Source of the DNA: a virus
DNA length: 64,000 nt
Strand: one strand, 5' to 3'
Virus record (IMG/VR): IMGVR_UViG_3300037840_000227
Location: 1-64,000 of that record
In this document: positions 1 through 10,135 of the stretch, piece after piece
Layout of the letters: each line of letters starts with the position of its first letter
Position numbering within the stretch: position 1 is the first letter of the stretch
The notes under the pieces: model-generated
What the model was told of the DNA's origin: nothing
Database searches by the model: none
The model's input: only the letters and a program-made list of their open reading frames with translations
Translations under genes and position numbers: made by a program

Positions 1-156
1 GAAATGGCGTTCATCAGGGGCGGCGAGGCGGCGATGGATCGCATTCGGCTCCAGTTCATGCCGTCGAACAGCGGGAAATATTTGGAATTTCAGCAAAACT
101 GCGGGCTTGTGCCCAAGGACGACGCCATGATCAAGGCGCCGCTGATCATCCAATAG
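1..156 (+). CDS. C-terminal end of an unidentified protein (partial)
   Basis: An open frame enters from the left window edge and stops at TAG, giving the last 51 residues of a protein. It contains a Met/Arg-containing stretch and ends in hydrophobic residues (…APLIIQ). No domain is recognisable. It runs in the same direction as the fibre operon that starts about 100 bp later, so it is probably the previous virion gene. The 157-257 interval shows no further gene. Confidence 0.55.
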   Translation, partial: EMAFIRGGEAAMDRIRLQFMPSNSGKYLEFQQNCGLVPKDDAMIKAPLIIQ

Positions 157-257
157 CGCCCCCAAGGGCTTCTACACACTACCTATTGATCGCATCTTCC
201 CGATAATCGTTTGTCGTGCTATCCCTGCGGCCAATAATGGCCCAGCGGGGTGGCCCT

Positions 258-1670
258 ATGGACTTTCGTCGGATTTTCCGAACGGCGCTTATAGGCGCTG
301 TCATAGGCTGCCTCGCGCCATTGGGCCTTCCGGAGGCCTATGCCGAACAGGGCGTCAAGGCCTCCGCGGCGTCCCTCTCGGCAGTGGCGCAGTCGAAAAT
401 CAACCTCGTTCTTAATGGTGAAACCGTTGTCGGCTTTTACGTTTCCGGCCTGACCGCCTCCGGCGCGACGATCACCATCGAGGAATCGACTGATTCCCAA
501 GCCATCGTGAGCGCCACCAAGACGTGGGTTGCAGTCAACGGCTATGCCCTGCCGGGCGGATCAACGACAGGATTCACCACCGTCGCCGCCGACGGAGCCT
601 TCCGGGTTGATGTCGCCGGCGCGAGCGATGTTCGCCTGCGCGTCTCCACGGGCGGCACGGGAACCATCACCGTCGGTTATGACGCGGTTCCGGCCGCAAC
701 GATTGTTGGCTCCGGCTCCGGCGGTGGCGGCGGCAGCAGCTCTGTCACGCAGGGCACGTCGCCATGGGTTGTCAGCATTCCGACATGGGCTGGCGGAACA
801 CTCGGCGCGATGGCGAACTACGGCACATCGCCCGGCGCCGTGCTTGTCCCCGGCGTCAATGCATTCATCACCAACACGCCAGCGGTGACGGTGAGCGGCG
901 TTGCAACGGCCGCCAACCAAACCAGTGTTCAGGGTACAGCGGGATCGCCTGCCGCCACTGTTCTTTCTGTTCAAGGTGTTGGCAGCGGAACGCCCGTGCC
1001 GGTCTCCAACGCGTCGCTACCACTCCCGACAGGCGCCGCGACTTCCGCCAATCAAGAAGTAACTGCGGCGGGAGCGTCTGCGACTTCGGCCCAGGGTGTC
1101 CAGGGCGTCACAAGTGGCGTCCCGCTCCCAAGCTACATCATCGACGGTGTCGGCGCTTCGAATAAGGCGAGCGTCGTCGCAGTCTCGACTGCGCCGGTCA
1201 CGGCGACTAACCCGGCGCTTGTTGTCGATCTTCGCCCAGACAGTCCTGGCATCATTACGCTTGGCGCGGCTGCAATCGGCAACTCCGTCCCAACGATCCC
1301 CTCTTCCGATTATCCAGCTAACGCAACCGCCGCCGCCAATCCAATCACCGCCTCGGCGACAGGAACCACGGCAGCAACAACTGCAACTCTGGCTGCAGCC
1401 GCTAGCAAGACGACATTCCTCTGTGGCTTTTCAATCAGAGCTAACGCAACCGCCGCCGCCACTGGCAACGCCACTGTCACTGGAACAGTCACCGGAACGC
1501 TGAACTTCACGCAATTCACCGCAGCCGGGTCATCTGGTGTCGGTGTGACCGAACCGCCAATTACACGCTGCATTCCAGCTTCGGCAGCTAACACCGCAAT
1601 AGCTGTTGTCTCCGCCGCCCCAGGAACCGGCGGAGTGGTTAGCGTCACCGCTTGGGGCTACCAGCTATGA
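258..1670 (+). CDS. Secreted fibre-like virion protein with signal peptide
   Basis: This is a 470-residue protein of low-complexity Ala/Thr/Ser/Val/Gly sequence, typical of phage fibre or baseplate-decoration proteins. The start at 258 (MDFRRIF) is preferred over upstream in-frame starts at 216 and 237: it gives a clean Sec signal peptide (basic start, hydrophobic core, A-Y-A-E-Q cleavage region) and has a G-rich stretch just upstream. The middle holds [11 protein letters not shown] and NQTSVQG-type repeats and a short Gly/Ser linker near residue 155; the C-terminal part is beta-rich with two cysteines. The stop overlaps the next start (ATGA), so the genes are translationally coupled. No catalytic motif was seen. 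Function as a fibre or adhesin is inferred from composition and neighbours. Confidence 0.75.
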   Translation: MDFRRIFRTALIGAVIGCLAPLGLPEAYAEQGVKASAASLSAVAQSKINLVLNGETVVGFYVSGLTASGATITIEESTDSQAIVSATKTWVAVNGYALPGGSTTGFTTVAADGAFRVDVAGASDVRLRVSTGGTGTITVGYDAVPAATIVGSGSGGGGGSSSVTQGTSPWVVSIPTWAGGTLGAMANYGTSPGAVLVPGVNAFITNTPAVTVSGVATAANQTSVQGTAGSPAATVLSVQGVGSGTPVPVSNASLPLPTGAATSANQEVTAAGASATSAQGVQGVTSGVPLPSYIIDGVGASNKASVVAVSTAPVTATNPALVVDLRPDSPGIITLGAAAIGNSVPTIPSSDYPANATAAANPITASATGTTAATTATLAAAASKTTFLCGFSIRANATAAATGNATVTGTVTGTLNFTQFTAAGSSGVGVTEPPITRCIPASAANTAIAVVSAAPGTGGVVSVTAWGYQL

Positions 1671-3568
1671 GGCTGTTGTGGGCAGCATTATTCGCAGGGT
1701 TAATGCTGTGCGCTGCAGCGCAAGCCCAATTCCTTTTGCCCGTATCATCACAACAAACGGATTGTTCCACCGCCGAAGCGATGCTCGCTCGGCCCTCATT
1801 CACTGGGCTAACAAAGACGCAGCAGCAGGCCTATAAGAACCTCGTCTGCCCACTCGTAACCTCCGGCACTTGGGCGAAGCTCGATGCATTCTATGCTTTT
1901 GGCCTCGCGCCAACCGCAGCCTTCGCCGAGGCAAATCTCGTTAGCTCCAGCTACACCCTCACCGTCACCGGCACTGAGACGTTTGTCCCTAATGTCTGTG
2001 TCTACGGCGATAATTCAACTGGCTGGCTGAACACCTCATTCACACCGAGCACCGCTGGTGGCCACATGACGGCCAATAGCGGCAATTATAGTGTTTATGT
2101 TCTTAACAATCGCACAGCGGGGGAAAGCGGCTGGGCGGCAATAGGGACTGCAATTGGCTCTGGTTCTGCAACCAGCGTGATCTATCCGTATTATTCAGTC
2201 GGCTCTGGCAGCTTTGGCCGCATCGGCAATATCACAAACGTCGCTTATGCGGGGATCACTTCTGGCCGGGGGCTGCTCAGCATCAGCAGAACGTCAAGTT
2301 CGCAGGTTGATTATTACATCAATGCTGTTGATGTCGCGACTAATGCTTCAGACACGGCGGGCTCGCTTGAGAGTGATACCGTCGTCATTGGAGCTAATCG
2401 CACTGGCGGCGCGGTCTCCAACTTTAGTGGCGACTGTATTGCGGCGGCTTTCTTCGGAGGAGGACTGACTCAAGCAGACGAAACGGCGCTCCAGAGCGCA
2501 ATAAGCGGCGTTCAGCCGCTTACTGTTTCTAATCAAACCCCTGGCGGCGTCCAGTTCTGGGGCTTCACGACAAACAAATTCTACGACAACACTTTTGCAT
2601 CTGTCGATCTGAACCAGACAAATAATCCAGGGTACAACTGGTATCTCACGCCTTGGCGCGGCACATCCGCCTTCCCGTCGACTTGGGTGACGGTGACAGG
2701 CGGCGTCATGACAATCAATCAGCTTGCGCTTGCCACGAATGAGTACGCCGTCGTTTGGAGCGCTGCCGATACAGCCCTTGCCTACTTCACCGGAACAATT
2801 TCCGGCTCTGTCCTGACTGTTTCAGCAGTCTCCTCTGGCACGATCGCCAACGGGATGATCGTCGTCGGCGGAAGCGTCACTCAAGGCACAACCATCACCT
2901 CGCTCGGAACAGGCACGGGTGGAACTGGCACCTACAATCTCTCAGCGTCTTCTACAGTGTCGAGCGGCGAGGCGATGGTGGGCGGTACCGTCATAGGGAC
3001 TCTTTTCCCTCCCGGCGGCTACTACGAGGCATGCTACAACGGCAATCCAACTTCGGCTCCCGCCTCTGGTTCTGGCTCGGATAACCTCGCTTGGTGGATG
3101 GAGGATGTCAGCGTTTTGCTAGGGAAAAATTTCGTCGCTTCAAGTCTGGGCATCGCCTCCACCGGCATCGAAGTCGATCACGAAGAGTCAATCATTGGAA
3201 CAGTCGGCGCTCCGACATATACCTTCAACGAGCATGATTGGACTAACACCAACGGCGGCGGCGGCGGCACTGACAACTACGTGCAAAAAAACGGATCATC
3301 TGCTGCCAACATCCATTGTTGGGGGACACTTTGGATACTGTCGACGCAGAATGGAGGCACCGGCAAGTTCGCCTATTTCCTCGATGGCGTGCCACAAGGC
3401 GCTCTAGGCGTTGTGACCTACACCGCTACAACTGGCTCAACGCCTGCGTCGACGCCAAGCAACCCGAATGGCCAGTTTTTCGCCGGCGAAAGCGATAGCT
3501 TTGTCCTTAGCCTTCAGGGTGGCCTCAACTGGCCGATGAACGTCTCCAGCGTGGGAGTATGGCACTGA
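1667..3568 (+). CDS. Secreted LamG-like plus GH16-like tail/depolymerase protein
   Basis: A 633-residue protein starting in an ATGA overlap with the previous stop, with a strong Sec signal peptide ([14 protein letters not shown]…AQA). Residues about 90-280 look like a LamG/concanavalin-type jelly roll that ends in an alpha-helical [10 protein letters not shown] segment, typical of LamG tails. The C-terminal half carries E502-V-D504-H-E506-E507, which fits the ExDxE catalytic signature of glycoside hydrolase family 16, followed by a Trp-rich beta sandwich ending [12 protein letters not shown]. The likely role is binding and cleaving host surface polysaccharide. GH16 membership is inferred from motif and fold-like pattern and was not confirmed by search. 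A signal peptide is unexpected on a virion protein. Confidence 0.72.
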   Translation: MRLLWAALFAGLMLCAAAQAQFLLPVSSQQTDCSTAEAMLARPSFTGLTKTQQQAYKNLVCPLVTSGTWAKLDAFYAFGLAPTAAFAEANLVSSSYTLTVTGTETFVPNVCVYGDNSTGWLNTSFTPSTAGGHMTANSGNYSVYVLNNRTAGESGWAAIGTAIGSGSATSVIYPYYSVGSGSFGRIGNITNVAYAGITSGRGLLSISRTSSSQVDYYINAVDVATNASDTAGSLESDTVVIGANRTGGAVSNFSGDCIAAAFFGGGLTQADETALQSAISGVQPLTVSNQTPGGVQFWGFTTNKFYDNTFASVDLNQTNNPGYNWYLTPWRGTSAFPSTWVTVTGGVMTINQLALATNEYAVVWSAADTALAYFTGTISGSVLTVSAVSSGTIANGMIVVGGSVTQGTTITSLGTGTGGTGTYNLSASSTVSSGEAMVGGTVIGTLFPPGGYYEACYNGNPTSAPASGSGSDNLAWWMEDVSVLLGKNFVASSLGIASTGIEVDHEESIIGTVGAPTYTFNEHDWTNTNGGGGGTDNYVQKNGSSAANIHCWGTLWILSTQNGGTGKFAYFLDGVPQGALGVVTYTATTGSTPASTPSNPNGQFFAGESDSFVLSLQGGLNWPMNVSSVGVWH

Positions 3569-4848
3569 TGATTGGGATCACACATACCTTGCGCTGCGTT
3601 GCGACTACGCTCATCGCGCTTTCCCTCGCGGCCATCTTCGCCAACCCGGCGCTGGCCGACTTCCCGGGCCCTGTCTATCCATTCCTTCCAAATGGGAATT
3701 ACGGAGCGATTAACTTAATAGGAAGCGTCTCGAGCAATATTCCGATTCCCGGCGGAGCCAACAGCACGATCTTCATCGTCACCAATCTTGGCGCAACGAT
3801 CGCGTATACGACGCTTGGAACCTCGAACGCCGTCACGGCTAACACAACCGTTGATCCAATCCAGCCTGGCGCCAACCGCTGCTTCAGTCGCGGCGCCTAC
3901 ACCTATATCGCGGGATACTCTACCAATAGCGAGACGCTGACGATCGTTGGGGGAACTGGCCAGTGCCAGGATACTTCTGGCGCTCCCGCCACCGGGAGCG
4001 CCACGGCGGCAAATCAGACGAATGGAAGTCAGTTGACAATGATTGTCGACGGGCTTGGTAATGTCATCGGGTCCACCGCGAATGCTCTAAATGTGGACTG
4101 CATCGCCGGATGTAGTGGGGGCGGCGGAGGCGGAGGTGGCGCTGTCACAGCAGCGCTCGGTTCCTACGCTGCGGGCTTCAGCCCGGACATCGGCAACTCC
4201 GCGACGCCGACGGCGGCCTGGATAGGTAGCGGAACACCGACGGTTCTCGGCACCAATCAGGGCATCTACAATCAGCTCGTTGCGCTGAACACTGCCTTCA
4301 ACGCCTCGCTGACGCCGAACGCCGCGCTGACCTCATGGCAGACCTCACCGAATGCCGGCTTCGGTATTCTTTGCCAATATCTCAGCGCCAACCCATCCGC
4401 GCCAGCGAACACCAACACGATCGGCCTTCGTTGCGATCCGAACGGGCTCCTTAAGATTGCGCCGACAGCCTCGACTAATGGCGGCGCGCTGAATAGCGCT
4501 AGCTTCATTATCACCAACAATACGACGGCGGTTGTTGTCCGGAATGCGCCGGCGACACTCTATTCGATCAGCGCCTACACATCGACTGCTGCGACTGAGG
4601 GTGTCTGGCTCAAGCTTTATGACACGGCGACAACCTTCACATGCGGGACGGGGACGCCGGTCAGGCGCGATGCAGTTCCGGCAGCCTCGACGCCGGCGAA
4701 CCTCTCGGGCGCCACGATCGATCTCGGCCCAGCCGGCCGATACTTCACCACCGGCATTACGGCCTGCGTAACAGTCAATGTTGCGGACTCAGACGCTACT
4801 GCCCCGCCGGCGGCAAACTACGGCGCCGCCAACTTTGTGATCCAATAA
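3568..4848 (+). CDS. Secreted fibre-like protein
   Basis: A 426-residue protein. The start at 3568 shares a TGATG overlap with the previous stop and has GGGAG ten bases upstream; an ATG at 3559 has poor spacing. The N-terminus is a Sec signal peptide ending NPALADF. The body is beta-rich, with an NLGATIAYTTLG-type repeat, a TAANQTNGSQ segment resembling the gene at 258, a poly-Gly run near residue 187, and a C-terminal domain resembling phage virion proteins with T-A-A-T-E-G-V-W-L-K-L-Y. No catalytic motif was seen. The TAA stop lies 12 bases before, and in frame with, the next gene. Probably a fibre or fibre-tip component. Confidence 0.72.
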   Translation: MIGITHTLRCVATTLIALSLAAIFANPALADFPGPVYPFLPNGNYGAINLIGSVSSNIPIPGGANSTIFIVTNLGATIAYTTLGTSNAVTANTTVDPIQPGANRCFSRGAYTYIAGYSTNSETLTIVGGTGQCQDTSGAPATGSATAANQTNGSQLTMIVDGLGNVIGSTANALNVDCIAGCSGGGGGGGGAVTAALGSYAAGFSPDIGNSATPTAAWIGSGTPTVLGTNQGIYNQLVALNTAFNASLTPNAALTSWQTSPNAGFGILCQYLSANPSAPANTNTIGLRCDPNGLLKIAPTASTNGGALNSASFIITNNTTAVVVRNAPATLYSISAYTSTAATEGVWLKLYDTATTFTCGTGTPVRRDAVPAASTPANLSGATIDLGPAGRYFTTGITACVTVNVADSDATAPPAANYGAANFVIQ

Positions 4849-4860
4849 GGGCTGACTACA

Positions 4861-7578
4861 ATGAACCTCTCTTGGAAGATTCTCCGGGCGGCCATCGCGG
4901 CGCTTGCGTTTGTAGCTCTCGGATGCGGGATTGAGGCGGCCGGGGCCACCGGCACGCCAATCCTAAGCGGGCCGCCGTTGTCTGGCGTCGCCCTCGGCGC
5001 GGGGACGGACTTCACGTCGGCGACGAGTTCACTCTTCATCCCTAATAGCGTTTCACTTGGCATCGTCTCTCCATGGACGGTGGCATACGTCGTAAAAACG
5101 ACTGCTGCGCTTGCAACAGATCAAGTGTTTATTGCTCACACAGATTCGGCGAATCCGATCCTTACTAATGGAACAGTGGGGTTCTCGAATCATAACAGCC
5201 ATTTTGGTAGAAACACAACTTTCGAGAACGTTATCGAGCAGCCAACACAGTCTGGTTTTTGCGGCTCGCTATCTCTTTCATATCTTTGTACCCGCCTAGC
5301 CTGGATCAATGACGGCGCCAAGCACTCTGTCGTTGTGACATTCGTGGGCGGTTGCCAAACTATGTACATTGACGGGGTCATAAGGGACGCGCAGTGCGGC
5401 CTGACCTATTACCCAGGCGCCAATTATTGGGTTGTCGGGTTCCCCAATACGCCGACAACCATCGCGGACCTTCGCGTCTATAATCGCGCTCTGAGTCAGG
5501 CGGAGGCGACTCGACTCTCATCTCTTATCGCGCAAGGTCTCACAGCCAATAGCGGCTCTCTTCAAACCGGCTTGGCGGAATACTGGCCGATGGGCTCGGC
5601 GTGCCCCTGCACGGGCACGATCAATGCAAATGTTATGCAAACTGAGTCGACGGGCCCGACTGTCGCGATCACAACCCCGCTCAACGGCGGCACGATCACC
5701 GGCGCGGCGGTTACTGTCACCGCGACAGCAACCGATCCGATCGGTGTCAACAGCGTCCAGTTCCAGGTTGACGGGTCCAATGCTGGCGCGCTTCTGACTT
5801 CTGCACCGTATACGATATCATTCGATTCGACGAAGCTCGTCGATGGACCTGGCCACACGATTGTCGCGACCGCCACTAATGCTGGCGGGATCACCAGCAC
5901 ATCCCAGGTCAACGTTACTTCATCGAATGGTGTCAGCGAGCAGAACTGGTACTTCGCCGTCGCCGGCAGCGATTCTAACAACTGCAAGACGACAGGAACC
6001 GCCTGTAAGACCCTTGCCCACGTCGCCACTCTCACCATGCATGAGAGCGATCATGTGCTATTCAACGGCGGCGACACTTTCACCGGGTGCGTATCTCTGA
6101 ACGGCACGAACACTCTATCGAGGCCGCTATTTCCGGTCATCTTCGACAGCTACGGCACTGGCCCCGCGATCCTCACAACGCAAGGTTCAGGATGCACATC
6201 GGCTGATGGGCGTGTCGGTATAATTGACATCACGGCTGGAGCTCAAGGGATTCAGCTTAATGGCGTTCCCGGAACTTCCGGCCTCAAGCTCGTTTGCGAC
6301 AGCACCGGCGCGGCAGGCATCGGTGTCTACATTAGCAGTTACGGCGGGGCGACAAATTGGATCACGCTTAATGGCGTCGAGATCACTGGCCTGTGCCATG
6401 ACGGTATCAGCGCGAATTTTGACGCCGCCATCCTCGTTGATCCGACGAGCGGCAATCGAGTCGATAACGTCGCCCTGATCAACACGGTCATCCACGGTCC
6501 TTCGGGGCCAGCCGATCTTGTCGACAATGGGCTCTTTACATTTGGGCCGCAAACTGCGAACACCTACCGAGCGATACAAGGAAACTACATCTACAACATC
6601 GGCGGTCAGCCATCGAGCGCCAGCAGCGGCAATGGCTTGGCTATTTCCACCAATCAACCTCCGACTGCTCCACCGTTTTCGGGGAATGTCATTCACGATA
6701 CTGGCGCCAACGGAACGACCTGCGGCGGTCCTGTTCTCTTCGGCACGTTCTTCGCCGACAGTATCTACTGGTCACAGAACGAAGGCTATAATAGCATCCC
6801 ATACCCCACCTTTGTGAGCGGGTGTGATCATGATGGGATCGATTTTGACCTCGGCACGACAAACAGCACTGCCAAGTACAACTACATTCACAACACGTTT
6901 GGCGAAGGAATATACGCATTCGTCGAAGATGCGTACGGGCCGATCAACATCGGTTTTAATATCGTCGATGAGTCGGCGCAGACAGCGTCGAACACACAGT
7001 CAAACGCGATTGCTGTGGCTTGGGGCTATCCTGCGACTCCTGCGATAAATGTATTCAACAACTCAGTGACATGCCCCGGCAGTACTGCAGGATTCTGCTT
7101 TTTTCACGGGTTTACCGATACGAGCCTATTCCCTGGCGTGATCGCCAACAACATCTTCAATTCCTTGAATGGCAATTTCGTTTACTTGGAAGGTCTATCC
7201 TATCCAGGTCTCCACATGCTGAGCAATGATTACTACACGACGCACAGCACAAAGCTGTGGCGATTGGGGTATGCAACCTATGCGACGACGTTTGCCGCTT
7301 GGCAGGCAGTCGCTCCCGGCGGCGAGGTCGGCTCCATCACGACAAATCCAGCGTGGGTAGGGCCTACCGGAACGAATGTGACCTGCAACGCCACTGCTGG
7401 AACTACAGGGCCGCAGCCTTGTCCCGCCGGCTATGCTCTTAGCGGCGGCTCGCCTGCTCATAACACTGGAACCGATCTGACCTCCTACCTCGGCGCAGGA
7501 TGGGCGACGCGTGACTACTACGGAACGACGCTGCCGAGCGGCGGCGGGACGGGCTTCCCAATCGGAGCGGCAATATGA
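4861..7578 (+). CDS. Secreted tailspike-like protein: LamG, Ig-like and right-handed beta-helix domains
   Basis: A 905-residue protein with a Sec signal peptide (WKILRAAIAALAFVALG…). Residues about 40-240 form a LamG-like domain (YIDGVIRD, LRVYNRALSQAEATRL). Residues about 265-355 resemble a bacterial Ig-like (Big) domain (GAAVTVTATATDPIGVNSVQ). From about residue 362 (WYFAVAGSDSNNCKT) it matches the opening of pectate-lyase-like right-handed beta-helix proteins and continues with repeated N/G-rich rungs. This layout is typical of phage tailspike depolymerases acting on capsule or exopolysaccharide. Substrate is unknown. It belongs to the same coupled run of secreted proteins; the next gene overlaps its stop (ATGA). 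Confidence 0.78.
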   Translation: MNLSWKILRAAIAALAFVALGCGIEAAGATGTPILSGPPLSGVALGAGTDFTSATSSLFIPNSVSLGIVSPWTVAYVVKTTAALATDQVFIAHTDSANPILTNGTVGFSNHNSHFGRNTTFENVIEQPTQSGFCGSLSLSYLCTRLAWINDGAKHSVVVTFVGGCQTMYIDGVIRDAQCGLTYYPGANYWVVGFPNTPTTIADLRVYNRALSQAEATRLSSLIAQGLTANSGSLQTGLAEYWPMGSACPCTGTINANVMQTESTGPTVAITTPLNGGTITGAAVTVTATATDPIGVNSVQFQVDGSNAGALLTSAPYTISFDSTKLVDGPGHTIVATATNAGGITSTSQVNVTSSNGVSEQNWYFAVAGSDSNNCKTTGTACKTLAHVATLTMHESDHVLFNGGDTFTGCVSLNGTNTLSRPLFPVIFDSYGTGPAILTTQGSGCTSADGRVGIIDITAGAQGIQLNGVPGTSGLKLVCDSTGAAGIGVYISSYGGATNWITLNGVEITGLCHDGISANFDAAILVDPTSGNRVDNVALINTVIHGPSGPADLVDNGLFTFGPQTANTYRAIQGNYIYNIGGQPSSASSGNGLAISTNQPPTAPPFSGNVIHDTGANGTTCGGPVLFGTFFADSIYWSQNEGYNSIPYPTFVSGCDHDGIDFDLGTTNSTAKYNYIHNTFGEGIYAFVEDAYGPINIGFNIVDESAQTASNTQSNAIAVAWGYPATPAINVFNNSVTCPGSTAGFCFFHGFTDTSLFPGVIANNIFNSLNGNFVYLEGLSYPGLHMLSNDYYTTHSTKLWRLGYATYATTFAAWQAVAPGGEVGSITTNPAWVGPTGTNVTCNATAGTTGPQPCPAGYALSGGSPAHNTGTDLTSYLGAGWATRDYYGTTLPSGGGTGFPIGAAI

Positions 7579-7967
7579 GAACTCTCGTCATTCTCCTTCT
7601 GCTTTCCACCAGCGCCCTCGCGCAATCCGCGCCGGGAGTGATCAGTTCGTCGCCGATGCGTTGGCAGATGGGGCCGAAGGACTTTCCACTCCTCACCAAG
7701 GCTCTCTCAGTCCTAATGGAGGAGCGTACCCGCCTCGGTGACAAGGAAGGTCTTGCCCACTTGGAAGCGATGATTCCGGAGGCTGCTGGGACGCAACGTC
7801 CTAGTGGCATCCAAATCCCAGTCTTCATCCAAGCCCTAAGCCGCATCGCCACGCCCGGTTCGCCCTACTGCGAGCTTCTCCAGCGTCTCCAGCCAGCCGG
7901 TCCTGCAACGCCTACCGAACCGGCCCATGCTGCGGCATTGTGCGAGGGCCGCGCGCCGCCGCCATGA
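7575..7967 (+). CDS. Small secreted protein of unknown function
   Basis: A 130-residue protein starting in an ATGA overlap with the tailspike gene. It has a short signal peptide (MRTLVILLLLSTSALAQ). The mature part is largely helical and charged (LLTKALSVLMEERTRLGDKEG) with a Pro/Ala-rich C-terminus and two cysteines. It is not recognised. Its position between two large secreted tail-like proteins suggests a partner, chaperone or trimerisation cap for one of them; this is inference only. The stop again overlaps the next start. Confidence 0.6.
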   Translation: MRTLVILLLLSTSALAQSAPGVISSSPMRWQMGPKDFPLLTKALSVLMEERTRLGDKEGLAHLEAMIPEAAGTQRPSGIQIPVFIQALSRIATPGSPYCELLQRLQPAGPATPTEPAHAAALCEGRAPPP

Positions 7968-9856
7968 TACCTACGCTCGCGCGGCTTCTTCTCGCCTTCT
8001 GCGTCGCCGTCGCGTCGCCCGCGTTTGCCGATTCCATCACCACGACGGGCGTTGGGTCGATCGAAGCCGCCGCGCAGGTATGCGGTTCCCAAAAGACGGT
8101 TTTCATCACCTCGGGAACGACATGGACCGTTCCGAGCGATTGGTGCAGCACCAACACAGTTGTCGCGATTGGCGGCGGCGGCGGCGGCGGAGCGCCAATC
8201 AATGGGGCTGATACCGGCGGCGGCGGCGGTGCGGGAGCCTTTGCATTCGCAACGAATGTCGCGTTAACGCCTAGTTCGGTGATCCCGGTTCAGATCGGAA
8301 CCGGCGGCGCTGCTGGCGCTCCAGTTGGAGGAAGCGGCGGCAACGGAACCGACACGATATTCAATACCTCAACTATCATCGCTAAGGGCGGTCAGGGCGG
8401 AACGGGCAACCCGCTCACGCCAAATGGCGTAGGCGGCCTGGCCTCCGCCTCAGCGCCGACGACTGGCGCTCAGAACGGCGGCAATGGCGGCGTCAGCGGC
8501 ACTGGCAATGATGGCGGTGGCGGGGGCGGCGGCGCGGGCGGTCCGAATGGCGCAGGCGCCAATGGCGGCGCCACGAGCTCGAGCGGTAATAACGGCGGCT
8601 CTGGCGGCGGCGCTAGCGATGGCGGTTCGGTTGGCGGCAATGCAGCGTCGGGAAGTATTGGGGCCAACGGCGGCGCTGCCTTCGATGCAACGCTGGGGGG
8701 CGTTGGCGGCGGAGCGGGCCTCAACGGCGCGGCGGGTTCGCATGGCTCGGGCGGTGGTGGCGGCGGGGCATCGAATGGCAACGGCGGCAATGGCGGGGCA
8801 GGAATCGATTACATTCAGACTGCCGGCGGCGCTGTAGCGGGGCCGGGCGGCGGCGCGGGCGCGGGCGCGGGCGGACCGGGCAATGGCGGAACCGGCGGCC
8901 TCTATGGTGGCGGCGGCGGTGGCGGAGGCTGGTTCGAAGGCGCGGGCGGCGCTGGGGCCAATGGAATCATCATTGTCACTTACGGGACGCCAAATGCCTG
9001 TGGGGCGCCCATGTCGGCGCCGTCTCAAGCGGCTGGCCTGACAAAGCAGATCGACGATCAGTTCTGCCCGTCGACGACGCTCAACGCCACCAATTGGCTG
9101 CCGTATATGAACAACGCAGCCACCTTTGGACGGTGGACAAACGCCGGCAACCTGCCCAGCCCCTATTCAGCGGTCCAGAATACGGCCAGCCCCGGCTGCG
9201 CTTCGGCTGGATCGCAGCTCAACTGCGAATACGGCGATCCTTATCCTGCCGGCTATGGGACAAACAACGGCGATGGTTCTCACATGGTTATCCCCGGCAC
9301 ATCAACCGGGCTGCGCCTGATCGCCAACAATTCAAGCTCTCAGTACAACTCAGGCGCGAACCTCTATCCCTTCGCTAGCGCCTATATTACATCCGTCTGG
9401 CAATGCCCGTCGTCGGGCACATGCGTCATCCAGGTCAAGCAGAAGTTCTCGGACGTCAGTGGCGGCTTCTGGCCAACCCTCTGGTCCGACAATATGAGTG
9501 CGGAGGTTGATTTCAACGAGGGCGGCTTCCTCAACGGCGGCAGTTCGGCAAACGCCAACTTCGTCTTCGCCACTCACGTTTTTCCCAACGCTCAGTGCCT
9601 CGTCAACACCTCAACGAATATGTCGCTGGGGTATAATGTCTATCTCATCGTGATCATCCCCGGCACGTCAGTCACCACCTACCTCAACGGCGTGCAGATG
9701 TGTACCCAGACCTCCAGCGTGCCGACGGGGAACTTTACGCTGAGCGCCACGGCGACAGTGATGGGCATCAATGGGGCCGGCTACCATACCGATTGGGTCA
9801 GCGGAACTGTAACCATGGAGCAAGACATTGCGGAAGTGCAGGTCTGGCATAATTAG
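7964..9856 (+). CDS. Secreted glycine-rich protein with C-terminal GH16-like domain
   Basis: A 630-residue protein. The ATG at 7964 overlaps the preceding TGA and gives a good Sec signal peptide (MIPTLARLLLAFCVAVASPAFA). Residues about 65-335 are an extreme Gly-rich region with runs of six to eight glycines and GGxGG repeats, reminiscent of the polyglycine-helix tips of phage adhesins and of animal-type glycine-rich structural proteins. The C-terminal 270 residues resemble a GH16/laminarinase jelly roll: FWPTLW is followed by E514-V-D516-F-N-E519, matching the ExDxxE form of the GH16 signature. Suggested role: surface-exposed beta-glucan/galactan-type hydrolase or lectin. Enzyme activity is inferred. 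Confidence 0.72.
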   Translation: MIPTLARLLLAFCVAVASPAFADSITTTGVGSIEAAAQVCGSQKTVFITSGTTWTVPSDWCSTNTVVAIGGGGGGGAPINGADTGGGGGAGAFAFATNVALTPSSVIPVQIGTGGAAGAPVGGSGGNGTDTIFNTSTIIAKGGQGGTGNPLTPNGVGGLASASAPTTGAQNGGNGGVSGTGNDGGGGGGGAGGPNGAGANGGATSSSGNNGGSGGGASDGGSVGGNAASGSIGANGGAAFDATLGGVGGGAGLNGAAGSHGSGGGGGGASNGNGGNGGAGIDYIQTAGGAVAGPGGGAGAGAGGPGNGGTGGLYGGGGGGGGWFEGAGGAGANGIIIVTYGTPNACGAPMSAPSQAAGLTKQIDDQFCPSTTLNATNWLPYMNNAATFGRWTNAGNLPSPYSAVQNTASPGCASAGSQLNCEYGDPYPAGYGTNNGDGSHMVIPGTSTGLRLIANNSSSQYNSGANLYPFASAYITSVWQCPSSGTCVIQVKQKFSDVSGGFWPTLWSDNMSAEVDFNEGGFLNGGSSANANFVFATHVFPNAQCLVNTSTNMSLGYNVYLIVIIPGTSVTTYLNGVQMCTQTSSVPTGNFTLSATATVMGINGAGYHTDWVSGTVTMEQDIAEVQVWHN

Positions 9857-10094
9857 CGCGGCGCTCTTGCTGGCTCTCCCGGCGCTAGCCCAGCAGCGCC
9901 CGGACATCCAGCGCTATGCCGTGCTCGACAAGGTCGGCCAAGTCGTCTGGTTCATTGACAGCAACTTCCTGCCGCCATCACCGAAGGCCGGGTGGACCGT
10001 TCGCCTGGCGACGGCTGCCGATCTCGCCATCCCGCCGATCGCGCCCCCGTTCCATTCGCGCCTCGAACAGCAGCAATGGATGGCGGCGCATTGA
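9828..10094 (+). CDS. Small secreted protein overlapping the previous gene
   Basis: An 88-residue frame beginning at TTG inside the end of the Gly-rich gene (29-bp overlap). It has a signal peptide (SGIISAALLLALPALAQQ) and a compact mature part with VLDKVGQVVWFIDSN and WTVRLATAADLAIPP. A frame resembling this (secreted, about 70 mature residues) fits the pattern of small partners following each large protein in this operon. The start codon is uncertain because TTG lacks a clear ribosome binding site. Function unknown. Confidence 0.5.
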   Translation: MRKCRSGIISAALLLALPALAQQRPDIQRYAVLDKVGQVVWFIDSNFLPPSPKAGWTVRLATAADLAIPPIAPPFHSRLEQQQWMAAH

Positions 10095-10135
10095 TGTGTT
10101 AAACCGGAATTGGGCTATGAGGGTGAGACAGGGCC

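Noticed and set aside
8450-9028. Ala/Arg-rich and Pro-rich minus-strand frames over the Gly-rich gene
   Set aside because: Reverse complement of GGC/GCC repeats gives Ala, Pro or Arg-rich frames automatically.
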